Positions 1 to 12,896 of a stretch of DNA of 64,000 bases are shown here, in pieces (the stretch's first letter is position 1; every line of letters begins with the position of its first letter). The stretch is taken from positions 869,118-933,117 of the forward strand of contig VZTG01007434.1 in assembly GCA_013397845.1 (NCBI GenBank), given 5' to 3'. The DNA comes from Melanocharis versteri. Lineage: Eukaryota > Chordata > Aves > Passeriformes > Melanocharitidae. Made by a program: the position numbers and the translations under genes. Below the pieces are notes generated by a model, which searched no databases, was not told the origin of the DNA, and worked only from the letters and a program-made list of their open reading frames with translations.

Positions 1-1824
1 CATACTCTGACCAATTTATTCATGAGCAGACATCATCATTCAAATCAAAGCAATTCCTAGTCAAAAACCTGAAGGATCATTCTGTATAAAAAACAAAACT
101 CCCTCCCTCTCCACGTACATAGAATTGTGTATAATCAACATATAAAGACCGTCCAGCTTCTCTTTTTATGCTGACCCAAGCAGATTCAGACAAACCAAAC
201 AAAAACAAACAAAATCCCCACAAAAATAACAAAACAACCATTCCCCCGTTAAAATAGAAAAAAGCCGCGCACACCCCTTCAGCATATAGAAAACACTAGA
301 AATTTATAGGCATTGTGGCTTTTTGATGTCTTTTTCAGTTTGGACTACTACTAGGAAATCTAAAAGTCTCTTTCAGAAAAAAAATCACCGCTGTTTTGTT
401 TCCATATACAAATAAGCAAGTATTATGCAAAAGAAGGATGTTAATCACGGTAATAAAAATGTAAAACGAAAAGAGATATAAATGGCTTAGTTTTACTCAT
501 AGCGATCTTGAGAAGATTATGGGAGAAACAGGAAGAAAAAACAGAGGTTTAGCAATAAATAACTGAAACATAGAATCATATTTGCCCATGGACAGAGAGC
601 ACAAAGGAAAAGAGGCCATGGAATTAAAGGAGTTGAATTCTGTTGGGTGTTTTAATAAACATATTTGATCAAATACTGTGATTGTATGACCTCCCCCCAT
701 TAACAGGGAGTTGAAAATTCTTGAAAATTAGTTTACTGTAAGTCCGTTACTACTGAAATATTTGATCTTGCTAAAACCAAGGAGCCAATTCACCAGACAT
801 GTTGTTAATGATCAGTAGTGCTGAAATTCATTCGTGTTCCTAATGATGATGATGACTCTTGTCATTCAATAATTTTGAATTGACATATGTGTACTTACTG
901 AATGCTACTAGATTCAGTAGTGCCTAAAAAGTTAAGCATGCAGTTATTCTCTTCACTGAATCAGCGCCTTACATAACGAGTTTATTTTTATCAGGTGCAT
1001 ATCAAAGAGTACAATCTTCAAGACAACTTTGAATTTGAATGCTGACAGCCTGGCTTCCCTGACTTAAAAATTTCCAGACTTTGTGGCTTATTTATAGAAA
1101 AATTACAAAGATAGGTATATACTCTGATTAAATGGAATGAACTAGGTAATAGAATAATACTTGTTTAAATTTTATGTCACAATACACTGTGCTAGAATGA
1201 GAGATTCATTTTTCTCTTAGCTATTAATTTGCATTGCTTGTACACTGACTTGTGTGATACGGACAATATTTTGTAATGGCTAGAAAACTGGGAGATAAAC
1301 GTCAAGTGAATAAAAATGAATTCTGTTTCATGATTTTTGGTGGTTTTCTGTGCTATTATCAATAAATGCAAATTCCATGCCTCAATTTATTTATTACCAG
1401 AAAAAGTTTTAATTACTTTTAGGCATCACTGTCTACCCAAATATAACTGATTGTCAAAAGACAAAATTTAGAAATTGAGATTTAGTAATCAGCAATACGA
1501 AACACGGGTAGTTTACTGTTGCACGTCAACAAAGCTGCCAGTTTAGATTACCAGTTTAGTAAAGCACTGTTTCCCATGTTGCATATGCATAGCTGATGTG
1601 GCTAAACAGGGACCTGCTGTCTGTTTTGGGCCTTTTTGCCCGAGGAAATGAAGCTCAGTTGGTCCAGCCATATGTTTATGGGCTTGTTCTTCAAATGTCA
1701 AAGACACCACTTTTCAACAAGCTCCACAGAAGTTCTTGACCAGGGGGAGGAGGAAGCTCTTGTCAACCTCCATCAGTGACAGAAAGGCTGAAACAGTCAC
1801 GTAGCCCCATTTGTGGTGTTACTG
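1..1824. other. AT-rich intronic DNA, nothing recognised
   Basis: No exon, repeat family or RNA gene is recognisable. Positions 195-240 are A/C-rich on the plus strand (CAAAA-type). Short open frames here look like chance. Confidence 0.6.
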
Positions 1825-2118
1825 CAGAATTCAGGATAGAAGGGACCCCTGAGGATCAAAGAGGTCAACTCCTGCTTTCAGCAGGGTCTTCTAGATCAGG
1901 TAGCCCAGGGGCGTTTATAGCTGAATTTTGAGCATTATCTTGGACAAAGATTCAAAAATCTCTCGGAGCACCTGTTTGAGTCTCTGATCATGGTGAAAAA
2001 TAAAATGCATTTCTTTATATCTATCCATGTTGCAACTTATATCCATTTCCTCTTGTTCTACCATCATACACCTTAGGCTGGAAAACTTGGCTCTACCATC
2101 TCCATGCTTCCCATGAGG
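1825..2118 (-). mobile_element. CR1 LINE 3' fragment, old
   Basis: On the plus strand this reads as the reverse complement of a CR1 3' region. Landmarks are GAAGGGACCCCTGAGGATCA, GTCAACTCCTGCTTTCAGCA, GTAGCCCAGGGGC, ATGGTGAAAAATAAAATG, and TCCATTTCCTCTTGTTCTA. Substitution is heavy and no frame survives. The element is 5'-truncated, as is usual for CR1, which copies itself by target-primed reverse transcription. Confidence 0.8.
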
Positions 2119-5100
2119 TTTTCCTCATCTTATCATTTGGGAAAAAGCACATTTTTTAGTAGCAGCTATAATAGGAACAACTTTCTGAGACAAAACTCAT
2201 TAAAAAAAATTAAAAGAAACCATGTTGTGTCTCTCTGAAAATGATGACATCTGAGGTAACAAAAAGGAATGCTATATCAGGTTTACTTCATTTCAACTCA
2301 TGGCCGTGGTTTGGTAAAAAAAGTTCTCTCCATCTCTTGAAAGTTCAGTATAACTATACTATATAGAAAGAAATTCTTATTCCCTTGAAATTGGAAAGAA
2401 TTGGAAACAAAGCAATCTTTTAAATTTCGGGTTCTTTACTTTTAAAGGATTTTGAAAATCTGTGTCACTTTTATAGAACTGTTTTCCCAAGGGCAACAAA
2501 GTGTCAGTTTGTAAGTACCTATGTATTAAAAGATTTTTCAGTGGCAAGCAGCTTCTTGACAGACAAAGGCACAAAGATAAATGACTGGAGACTGAAACTG
2601 AGCAAAGTCTGACTGGAAATATTTTCAGAGTGAGTGCAATTAATCAATAGAACACCTCACTTAAGGGTATGCTGGATTCTCTGTAGAACATTTTAAATCA
2701 AAAATGGATGTCATTTATAAAGATTCAGTCTAGCTTAGCCATAAATTACTAGGCTGTACAAAGATAGCTGAAAAGTAGCTGAAAAATTTTGGCCAGAGTT
2801 TTAATTGCATGTCAAACTAAATGTTGTAGTTGCCCCTTCTGACCTGAAGACTTTGGGCTCTTCAAATAAATTAGTTTCAACTTCTAGAAAACAGAAGTTT
2901 CAATAAAAGTTTTTAAGGCCCAGAGTAAGAATGTGGAAAGTTTTGGATACACAATGGGATAAGCTCTGCATGATAACCCCACCCATAGGGTCTCGTGTCT
3001 TAGCTCTGTGAATAATTGGAATCCTGGTTGCAAGAGGACTCTTTGCGCTTCTAAAGATACAGGAGCAAAAAACAGAGAAACCCAACAGCTATTCAGGAAC
3101 AATATTTACCAGGCACAGGTGATGGCAGAAGGCATCATCCTTTCAGTGCTCCAACACCTCCTTTGGCAAGAGCATGGTACAAGAGTAGGGGACAATAGTA
3201 GGACGTACTTCAAAACCACACTCCAGATCTGAACTAAAATGCTACTGTATGTATTATCTTAGATTCCTGGCCAGCTGGGCCCAGATGCAGACAAAAAGCA
3301 CAAGGGCAATTTTCCTGAAAGGGCACCTCCATGTTTTCACAGCTACAGAAGAATCTGTTACATGTCTGATGCCTTAGGGCATAGAGACAAGCTTTTCTTC
3401 ACAATAAAAAAGCTAAAAAATTATTAATGATAGAAACAGAGCCTATCTTTTTATGTGATTTAAGGAACTGGTATTCAAACATTTAATAAGATTATTTCTG
3501 TTTTAATTTAAGAACAAAGTAAAAATACATTTATATGCTTCCTTCATCTCCCTGAAAGGTATTGTGATTGGGAATAATACTTCCTTCCTATTTTTGCCCA
3601 TCATCTTTACATGACCACATTTTCCAGTTGCAAATGAAAAATATTCTTTTTGTTGAAAAAGCCAAATATTTTTTCTTTACTGGAAGACATTTGCCTGCCT
3701 CTAGACTATACTCAAAAATGAGGACAGTAATTAGATTACTTCATTGTGGATTTCTGACAAAAATAATTCTATCAAATTGTTAAAATATCTGAGGAAAGAA
3801 CTTATTAATCATGGTTGTTCTTTTTTTTCTTTTGCAATTACTTTTTCTTGTGTACAATGAACTGTTAATAGCCACTACAATCTTCATGCAATTTCCAGAA
3901 GAATAATTTCCTTCTAATACTTTTTCCTCAATTTAAGCCAGTAAGTAGCTTTCTCTATTATCCAAGGAAGGTTTTCTGATTTTTTTGTAAAACGTCATTT
4001 TCCATGTTTTCATACTACAAATGATAACACTTCAGTTTTCCTGTAAGAATATCTGTGTTCAGATAACTTGTAGATGAGATTGAACTGAATAATTTTGAGG
4101 ATCTGGAGTGACCTCATATGTGTGACATGCTGAAGTACTGCCCTGGATTGCATTTTCTTTAACCTATAGTTTAGTTTTAGAAAAAAATTTTCTCTTGACC
4201 TCTTAGCAAGGTAGAATTGAATGAAAGCTTCTGTAAATGGTTATATTACATCTATCTGCTGTTAAAAATGTGTATCTTATTTCTAGTCTTATTTCCATTT
4301 ATTTCAAAGCTTCCACTTAAAATTATTCCTATATGGAAGTGGTCAAAAGTTTTTATATAGTTCAGATGACAAAGTTTCACCATCATATGTCTGAGGGTTT
4401 GAACAGAATTCTTGGAATATCTCTTTATCAGGAGACCTTTTTACAGCATTTTAGCTATTTGCATAGCCATTCTATGAAAATTTTGGATATGGGTACCAGG
4501 ACTAGACACAGAATTCCTCCTAATAATTCCCCTATTTGTCTGCCTACCCATCCAAGAATCCTGTTTTGTTGAGTGTGGCATCACACTGTGACGACAGACC
4601 AATTATCTACCAAGATTGTTTTGTTTGTTTTTTTTTTTTTTAAGGAACACTGCTTTTCAGAAGAGAAATTTTCCAGAAGAGAGGAATACAAAAATCTCTG
4701 CAGACATGCTGTTCTCTCATCAATCAAGATCACTCTGTGCTAGTGACTTGGTCTTGTTACTTATAACTCCCTAACCTCAACAAGGCAAATGCCTCTATTA
4801 TTTAGGAACTGACGCAATCTATAAACATGTGGTTTTTTTCCTCTACCAAAACTATAAATTTCCAGCGAGAGGAGTTTGGCAGGAGGTAATTTTTCATAAA
4901 CACAGGTGTTATTTTTCTCTTACCTCTGTCTTCTCAGTATAAGTCAAAAATCTATATCCCGTGTTCCATTTTGTGGGACTGACTTTAGCCTGTATCAACT
5001 CAAACTATCCTTTACAGTCTTTTAACACACAGAACAGTGTCAGCTTCCTTCTAGAACTTCCTTTGAAGTTCTTTGGTGGTCCAAGATAACAACGTTCATG

Positions 5101-5394
5101 ACAAACACTCACAAGATTCTTTGATCAGTTTGTCAGAAAATTTAAATAGAGATTTTTTTAGAACAACTTGTTCTAAACCATCATCCTCACAGGTTACTGC
5201 AGAAAAACTTATAGCATTTTTGTTGACATCTGTTTCCCCAAAACAGACTTAGAAAGTACAAGAATATTAAAGAAACACTTCTGTTTACACATTGTTATTG
5301 ACAATATTATTTCCTCCTAATACTTAACTGATCTCATTGTCAGATTTCTTTAGCTCCTGATTTACTTAAACATGTCTTATTTCTCTTCTCCTTT
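2119..5394. other. AT-rich intronic DNA, nothing recognised
   Basis: Only a T14 run at 4628-4641 stands out. Open frames up to 79 codons exist on both strands, but none has a recognisable family or flanking splice context that I would trust. Confidence 0.6.
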
Positions 5395-5560
5395 GTCTTC
5401 CTAGAATATCAGAATATTTTAGGTGGGATGGGAGTTTCAGAGGTTGCCTAGAACAAAACTCTGCCCAGAGCAGGTTTAACCACATCAGACCGCTCAAGAT
5501 CTTATTATGTTCCAAATGTTCCCACCTTCTGATTTCCATCGTTATCACCTTCTCCTTTTT
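5395..5560 (-). mobile_element. Degraded CR1 LINE fragment
   Basis: The segment around GGTGGGATGGGAGTTTCAGA and CTCTGCCCAGAGCAGGTTTA resembles the antisense CR1 landmark 'CCTGCCCAGAGCAGG ... GCTCA'. Divergence is high and the edges are uncertain. It could be an older CR1-related LINE. Confidence 0.45.
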
Positions 5561-7170
5561 AGTTTTGTTTTCATTAAATGTCATCCAGTATGCCAGTTAG
5601 TTTTCCATTTGTTTGGGTTTTATAACCATGACAACCTGTAGATGTCTGGATATGGAGCATTATTGTTAAACAACTCAAATAATAAACTAAGCCTCTACCT
5701 TCAACAGTCCTTTTTCTTTGTTGCTGTTGTTCAAGAAGTTGCTATTTCTACTATATTTCATCCAGACTTAAGTCCTCTATCGTGTATCTTAATTTTCCCC
5801 TGGACATATAATAACTACATCCTGAGTTCTGAACATTGTTTTCTACTGTGACCTAATAGTCGTCTGCAGACATCAGGTAGTAACTTCATACTGATTAGAT
5901 ACTTCATACTTCTCTAATCTGACAGTAATCCCTCAAACATTCATTTTCTTTCAAGAGGTCACTGACATCGCAACAAGAAATGCTATTTTTGAGTGCCCCC
6001 TCTTGAGTTTTGCCCACTTAATCTTTCTTAAAGAGGCTATGACTGTAGAATTTAACACTCCAATCATGTCAATGTTTCCAGCAGGATTCACTAACATATA
6101 AGATTATGTTATGTTTATAGATGAGGAATTATAGGTATTTTCATCTGAAACTCAAGTGCAACCAAGTAAAGAATGTTTTGACCCTATGCAAAATATAATT
6201 TTGCATTAAAATAGATACACTTTCTCTCTTCCCTACATTCCTTTTCTATTTTCAGTGCTGTGATCTTCTGACCATCTTTGATGTAACTCCCCTTGAGTTT
6301 CCATCGTTGTTTTAGCAGGAGGGGAAGCCTTACAATTTATTCAGTCTCTGCTCAGGACAGAAAGCAGACACTGTTCCAAAACACTATTCCTGTACATTTC
6401 TGCCTGTTCTCTTTTTTGGCTTTTGGGCTTGACGAGATTTTTTTGAAAGGTCTTTTAAATTTTACTGACTGTCATATTTTTTGATTGTTGGAGCTGCTTG
6501 GTAGATTACAATGAGGCCCAAGAACTTTGCTTTTAGAACTGTAGCTTTAACACTTTACTATCCACTGAACATGTTTTGGGCACAGCAGTGCACCTTGCAA
6601 AGAACTATTCTATTATCTAGAAATATATGAAGCTAAAATGAAAAGTTCCATTATTCTGGCAATTGCCAAGAATGCCAGAACTTTCAGAATCATAACGCAT
6701 GAGAAATAAACCATCTTTAGTCTTTTAAACCTAATAGGAACCACCATGGTTCAGCAATCTGAGAATCAAAGAAAAAAATAGTCCAACTTCCTGCTCAAAG
6801 GAGAGTCAATGAATGTTGTTTGTGCTATTAAGAATTTGGTTTTTTAGAAATGCATATTTATACATCATATTCAATTCAATATTTAGAGAGTATAGCACTC
6901 TGTGTCATTGTTATTGCTTTAAAAGCCTGAAGGAGGATTTGGAGAGAAAAAAAAACAAAAAACAAAAAAACCCACAAAAAACCAGTAACAATAAGTGCAT
7001 ACTGAATTAAACAGGATTAAAATAAAATCTGCTCATCATTTTTAGCTGATAGGGGAACCTATAGAGATTTCAATATTTCAGTGGAATTTCACTACTATTA
7101 CTTCAGGTTTTTTAGTCTACAGTAAAAAAAAAAAAAAAAAAAACAACAAAATAAAGACTCTGGGTTACAT
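5561..7170. other. AT-rich intronic DNA with a poly(A) run near its end
   Basis: No gene is seen. A 20-base A run lies at 7124-7143. A faint CR1-like phrase (GTCCAACTTCCTGCTCAAAG) sits at 6782-6801 but is too short to annotate alone. Confidence 0.55.
7124..7143. repeat. Poly(A) run, 20 bases
   Basis: Twenty consecutive A residues, followed by CAACAAAATAAAG. It lies about 30 bp from a minus-strand CR1 fragment. CR1 does not end in poly(A), so this is most simply an independent homopolymer. Confidence 0.9.
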
Positions 7171-7510
7171 TCACAAAATCACAGAACAGCTGAGGTAGGA
7201 AGGCAACACAGGACTTTGTCTAGTCTGACCTCCCTGCTCAAGCCCAGGTCTACTTGTGCATGTCACTCAAGGCCCTGTCCAGTCACATTTGTGACTATCT
7301 CCAGGAATGGACTTTCTACAAATTCCTTAGGTTTGGTCACCCCTACAATGACATGGAATTTACTGTGTTTCAGTTTGTGCCCATTTCCTCCTGTCCTGTT
7401 ACTGGACACCACTGAGAAAAGTCCAGCTTTGCCTTCTTCACTTCCTCCATCAGGTATTTATACACACTGGCATGATTATCCCAAACCTTCTCCTCTCCAG
7501 GACTCCAACA
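7171..7510 (-). mobile_element. CR1 LINE 3' fragment
   Basis: The reverse-complement CR1 pattern begins with TCACAAAATCACAGAACAGC and continues through CTAGTCTGACCTCCCTGCTC, CAAGGCCCTGTCCAGTC, CCTCCTGTCCTGTTACTGGA, CACCACTGAGAAAAGTCCAG and CTTCTCCTCTCCAGGACTC. It represents roughly the last 350 bp of an element inserted on the minus strand. A 130-codon plus-strand open frame across it is antisense to the LINE and is not a gene. Confidence 0.85.
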
Positions 7511-9079
7511 GTAATAAGATATGTCTCCCTGAGAGCAGAGTATTTCAAAATGGTTTATGCAGAAAATTATTAAGAATTTACATCTTTATCCAAGAAAAAA
7601 TTATATAGACTAATAAAAACACAGAATTATAAATACTGCCAGATATGAGATTTTGAGAAATGTAATCAAATTATGCCTATTCTAATGAAAACCTCAATAT
7701 TTTAGCTCTGAGATGCATGTTCTATCATACTTTCATAGTGCAGAATTTTATAACTTTTATGATCAAAATAAAAATAGAGATACTGCATAGAAAAAAAATC
7801 CGGAGGTTCATAATTGTTTAGGCATAATTAAAGTGGTGCATAATTAAAGTAGATCCAGGAATAATCATACATAGACAAGTATCTTCAAAACTAAAATATT
7901 TAGTCTTTCAATTTGCTTGTAGGAAGCTTAGGAAATATAAAAATCAAATTAATTTTTATTAATGTGTATGTTTTGAAAAAAATATAGAGCATGTATTTCT
8001 AGACTGGGTGCAGAATCAAAAGAGAAAGAAGATCTCTTTCGAAAATATTTGGTACCTCTAGAGTACTTTCATATATTATGTTGTGACTTCTGATTCCCTT
8101 AGGCTCAGTTTTTGGTAAAATAAGGAAAGATGTGATCTGTGTGTTGGAGTGGTGAAGAACCACCATAGTGATTCTTGGGATCTGTTCTGGAAAAAACTTG
8201 CTATGAAATTCTGAAAATTGAGTGTAATCAGTATCTAAATTGTATAATATTCTTCCCCTTTAAGGACTTCTCAAAAGTTATCCAACAGTTTCAAGAGAAC
8301 CTGAAGATTTCTCATACTACCTGAAAAACCCATTCCAGTCATTTGTTCCTACACGACAGATAATTTGAGTGCCCTATCCTGAACTGACTCCAGAGAACTG
8401 ACAGTATTCTACAAGGACGTAAGTTCAGACATACCAAATGCCACATTCTAAATTTCATAAAAATTAAAGCTGACAAGATCAGTCATACACTCTTAAAGCA
8501 GGAACAGAGATGGACTGTGCCTCTATACATATCTAGAATGTTTGAAAACGACCCCTAAGCTACAGTCAATAAACCAGCTATTTTCTGTTCCTGTCCTCAC
8601 TGTATGTTTGTGCTGTACAAGGTAACTTCAGGTAGTGTAGTGAATACAAACACAGCTGTAGGTGAAATAAATTATCCCAGGACCTACAGGATACATACTG
8701 CAGAACTTGACCTGTGGGAGCTGGGTCCCAGAAAAGCGCCTTGAACTCTCTGCACATTTAGCTTCCTTACAACATTAACTGGAAACTATGGTGGTGCAGA
8801 AAACAAGTAATATACTAAACAGGGCATATTTAGCACATTTAGAATGCTTGCGGTAACGGAGAGTGCCAAATCCTTGCTCTGCAAAGACCAGCCACATCCT
8901 TCAAGGCAGCAGATCCCTACACCCATCCACGCAGATCACAGGTTGACAAAGAGCACTGACACTTGTCCTGCCAAAGCAGCTGGCTATAGTTCATTGTTTT
9001 TATCTAGACACACTGGCTGCCAGAATGTAGGAGCACTCATATTTTAGAGTCAGTGTAAGTCTTGTCCAGAAGGAAGGAA
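7511..9079. other. Intronic DNA, nothing recognised
   Basis: AT-rich, with no repeat family or exon signature recognised on either strand. Confidence 0.55.
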
Positions 9080-9280
9080 ACATAGATCACAGAAGCACAA
9101 AAGACGCTGAGTTGGAAGGGACCCACAAGGATCATCGAGTCCAACTCTTGGCCCTGCACAGCATCATCCCCAAGAGTCACTTCAGGTGTCTGAGAATCTT
9201 GTCCAAGTCATCCTCAGGCTGATGCACTGACACTGTTCTTATCATCACCCTAAGTTCAGGGTGCCAACTACACCTTCTCC
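9080..9280 (-). mobile_element. CR1 LINE 3' fragment
   Basis: The antisense CR1 3' end reads ATCACAGAAGCACAAAAGAC, then GAGTTGGAAGGGACCCACAA, GGATCATCGAGTCCAACTCT, and GGCCCTGCACAGC. This is the same 3'-end type as the plus-strand copy near 46.9-47.1 kb (GTGCAGGGCCAGGAGTTGGA), in the opposite orientation. The inner edge near 9280 is approximate. Confidence 0.8.
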
Positions 9281-11654
9281 TACCTCATGTCAGTGGTGCC
9301 TCATGCACAGCAAAACATTGAAAAGGTTTGTGTGACCAGAAAAACAGAGTATGTGAGGGACAGTGGCTCCATAGCCTACTAGTTATAGCACTCTGAGGTG
9401 ATTTTGACTGTCCTGGGAGAGAACCGTAAGCCTTCAAATTTCTGGGCAATTGTTCTGTCTGTTTCATTTTAACAGTAAAACACCAGTAACCTCTTTACTA
9501 TCTTATCTGCTGGAAACATCTTAAAAGAAGACCAGCGCATTGTGTTAAGGCCTATTTCTGCAACTAAGTGACAATAACCTGCATTGACTAGAGAAAGGCT
9601 AAATAAAATGCACAAAAGCAAATTCATACATATCCAGCACCTGGAGCCATCTGAGAAAAAAAGGGAACTGCCTTATACATTTAGGCATTCCTAAATCAGG
9701 CAAAATCTCCATGAAAGTGATTTTTTCTTTTCAATTGGTGTGTTGGTCTTCAATGTCTAGCACTGCCTTAAAACCTCAGCAGAGGCATACAACTTCCTCT
9801 CTGTGGAGCCCATAAAGTTGTTATTACAACTCTGAAGAGATTTCTCCAGATGACAATTAGACTGCAGAGCAGGAAAAAGGATTTGGTTAATAACTTTTCA
9901 TTTTGTTCATTACAGCCACTTCCACAGAAGTCAATTGTGATGTTAAAATTAGAGCTGCAGTTTTATATATGGTGATTCAACATAGTGAGCAGTTGCAGTA
10001 TGATGAAAGACAGACACGGCTTCAGAAATACCTGGCAAACACATACTCTGAGAACAACAGTGCTTTTTCAGAGTAATGGAATACAAAGTTAGGCTCTTAA
10101 GCTCTGTACAACACACAGGGAGAGTTAAGTGCCTCAGGATGCGATGCAAACGCACCAGGCATGCTAGGCATGGGGGTGCTTAGAGCTAGAGCAATGAGCC
10201 ATTCCAAGTCTAGGAGTGCACTTGGAATCCCACCCTCCACAGGGCTTAAGCAGCAGGTTTCATAACTCCATGCTCTTGGGACCAAATCATGCTCTGAAAA
10301 TGTGTACACTTCATTCTTTTACACTCCTCCATTTTCAGGTAAATTTGAAAGGTGGGTATGCGTATTATTCCATAAAAATATTGTTTAGAGCACCCGAAGG
10401 TAAATGGAAATCCATCCATTCTCTTCAGTGACCCAGGTACTCACACAGAGCTTGTCTTTGTATCACTAAAGAAGAAGCTGAGACAGTACCACTTCCAATC
10501 CCTAGAAATTAATTTCACGAGTGTAAGCACTGAGCCGTGACCATCTGAGACAGTTCACTGCACCTGTGATGTTTTGTGGCAAGACAGAATCGCCTTCCTC
10601 ACAGGCCAAAAGCAAAGGAGGTACAAAACCAGAAATTGTAACATTGGCCACAATAATCTTGATGACAATTCAGAAAAGTTACATTTGTTTTGATCCCTCT
10701 TCTGATTTTTTTTTTCATAATAACTGTAGAAATTGCAGTCAAAACTCCTGGCAAGGAGTATCACCTGGGATGGGACCCCTCCTGACAGAACCCGGCATGG
10801 CATGGAGGTGATTGACTACCAAGAAGAGATGCAGAATGAGAGACATTTATACTCTGAAGCAGTGTAGGATCAAGGGCAAAGTCTGATGGTAAGTTTATGA
10901 GATACTGGGCCTCGAGGTGTCCTCATATAGTGGGGTTACCAAAACTCATTTCATACATGGACAAGTCTGAAGCTCTACAGAATTCAAGCGATGCACATTT
11001 CATTATTCATCTAGGGAGCTGAGGCAATAATAGTACCCTTGCTTTCCGGAAGCATAACTCTTACAAATTCAGCTTTTGGGGAAAACATTCAGGTAGGATT
11101 TATGTAGTCTCTGGACAGGCAGCTAAGACTTCCGAAGTAGCACTCTCAATCACTTATTCTCAGTAAACATTAATTCTAAGATTTACTGCCTAGTGACCCC
11201 TTTACAACTATGTTAAGAATGTCATATTCTCTGTGAATTCATTTGTGACCGGAGGCACAAGCTGTCTTTCCAAGGTGATTATAATACTATAATAATCTGC
11301 CTGTAAAACAGTAGAATATTGGGCAACAACACTTAAAGTTTCATTTTCCTTGCTCACATAACCAGTTAGACCATTGAACTAACTACGAGACTACCCTCTG
11401 TTGGTTCATCTGCATTAATAAATGTGGACTTCTGGACATAAAAATAGACACCTGCTGTTCAAACGAGCAGCGTGCAAGCCATGACTAATTGGCAAAGTGC
11501 TGCCTTTAAGCCCTCCTAGCACTGCTTGTGGCAATGGGAAACAGAAAAATTAAGAATGAGGCTAACAGAAAGAGCAAAGCAAAGAATTATTTGTACAAAG
11601 ATTATTACTCAGTTTTGTCGTCTTCTGTTTCAATGCTTTAATTAAAAAAAAAAA
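9281..11654. other. Intronic DNA, nothing recognised
   Basis: No exon, RNA gene or repeat family recognised. Several overlapping short frames at 10.1-10.8 kb lie on both strands and look like chance. The stretch ends in an A run that abuts the assembly gap. Confidence 0.55.
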
Positions 11655-12174
11655 NNNNNNNNNNNNNNNNNNNNNNNNNNNNNNNNNNNNNNNNNNNNNN
11701 NNNNNNNNNNNNNNNNNNNNNNNNNNNNNNNNNNNNNNNNNNNNNNNNNNNNNNNNNNNNNNNNNNNNNNNNNNNNNNNNNNNNNNNNNNNNNNNNNNNN
11801 NNNNNNNNNNNNNNNNNNNNNNNNNNNNNNNNNNNNNNNNNNNNNNNNNNNNNNNNNNNNNNNNNNNNNNNNNNNNNNNNNNNNNNNNNNNNNNNNNNNN
11901 NNNNNNNNNNNNNNNNNNNNNNNNNNNNNNNNNNNNNNNNNNNNNNNNNNNNNNNNNNNNNNNNNNNNNNNNNNNNNNNNNNNNNNNNNNNNNNNNNNNN
12001 NNNNNNNNNNNNNNNNNNNNNNNNNNNNNNNNNNNNNNNNNNNNNNNNNNNNNNNNNNNNNNNNNNNNNNNNNNNNNNNNNNNNNNNNNNNNNNNNNNNN
12101 NNNNNNNNNNNNNNNNNNNNNNNNNNNNNNNNNNNNNNNNNNNNNNNNNNNNNNNNNNNNNNNNNNNNNNNNNN
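11655..12174. other. Assembly gap (520 N)
   Basis: An unbroken run of 520 N. The left flank is ATTAAAAAAAAAAAA, so the assembly broke at a homopolymer. A 205-codon minus-strand frame across the gap is an artefact of translating N. Confidence 0.99.
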
Positions 12175-12451
12175 TGCTCGCTCAGTCACTCTGCTTTTCT
12201 CAGTAGCATTCTGAGCCTTGAAAAAAGAAGCAGCTAAAATTTGCTTACCAAACAAATTTTTGGACTGATTGTTTAAATTAAATGAGAAACATGAGGAAAA
12301 TCATCTCTTTAGCAGAAGTATGTCTTTATAGCAAAAAGTCCCTTTATTACCAAGGATGCATGTGTATGCCACTTTCCCAGACGTGATCTTTTCCTTGCAG
12401 CTACAGATACTCCCAAACAGATTAGTGAAGCCAGTTGGTGAGTTTGTTTGG

Positions 12452-12896
12452 AGTCACGGAATGGTTTTGTTTGGAATGGACCTTAAGGATCATTTAGTTC
12501 CAAACCCTTTTTCATGGGCAGGGACATCTTCTACTAGACCAGGTTGTTCAGAGCCCTATCCAGCCTGGCCTTGAACACTTCCAGGTATGGGGCATCCACA
12601 GCTTCTCTGGGCAACCTGTTCCAGTGCCTCACCACCTTCATAGTAAAGAATTTATTCCTAATAACCAATCTAAACCTACCCTCTTTCAGTCTAAAGCTGT
12701 TACCCCTTGTCCTGTCTCTCCATGCTCCTGTAAAAAGTCCCTCTCCAGCTTTCTTGTAACCTCACTCTAGGTACTGGAAGGTTGTTACAAGGCTCTGGAG
12801 CTGTCCCTTCTCCAGGCTGAACAATTCCAGCTCTCTCAGCCTGTCATCACTGGAGAGATGCTCCAGACCCTTGACCATCTTCGTGCCCTCCACTGG
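12452..12896 (-). mobile_element. CR1 LINE 3' fragment, relatively young
   Basis: Clear reverse-complement CR1: TTTGGAATGGACCTTAAGGA, ATGGGCAGGGACATCTTCTA, CTAGACCAGGTTGTTCAGAG, GGCCTTGAACACTTCCAG, GGGCAACCTGTTCCAGTGCC, CTCTCCAGGCTGAACAATTC or close variants, ending near CATCTTCGTGCCCTCCACTG. About 445 bp of the ORF2 C-terminus and 3' UTR is retained, with modest divergence. Short open frames on the plus strand here are antisense. Confidence 0.95.

Noticed and set aside
7216..7608. 130-codon plus-strand open frame
   Set aside because: It runs antisense through a CR1 3' fragment; CR1 has no gene on that strand.
11638..12255. 205-codon minus-strand open frame
   Set aside because: Almost all of it is translated N from the assembly gap.
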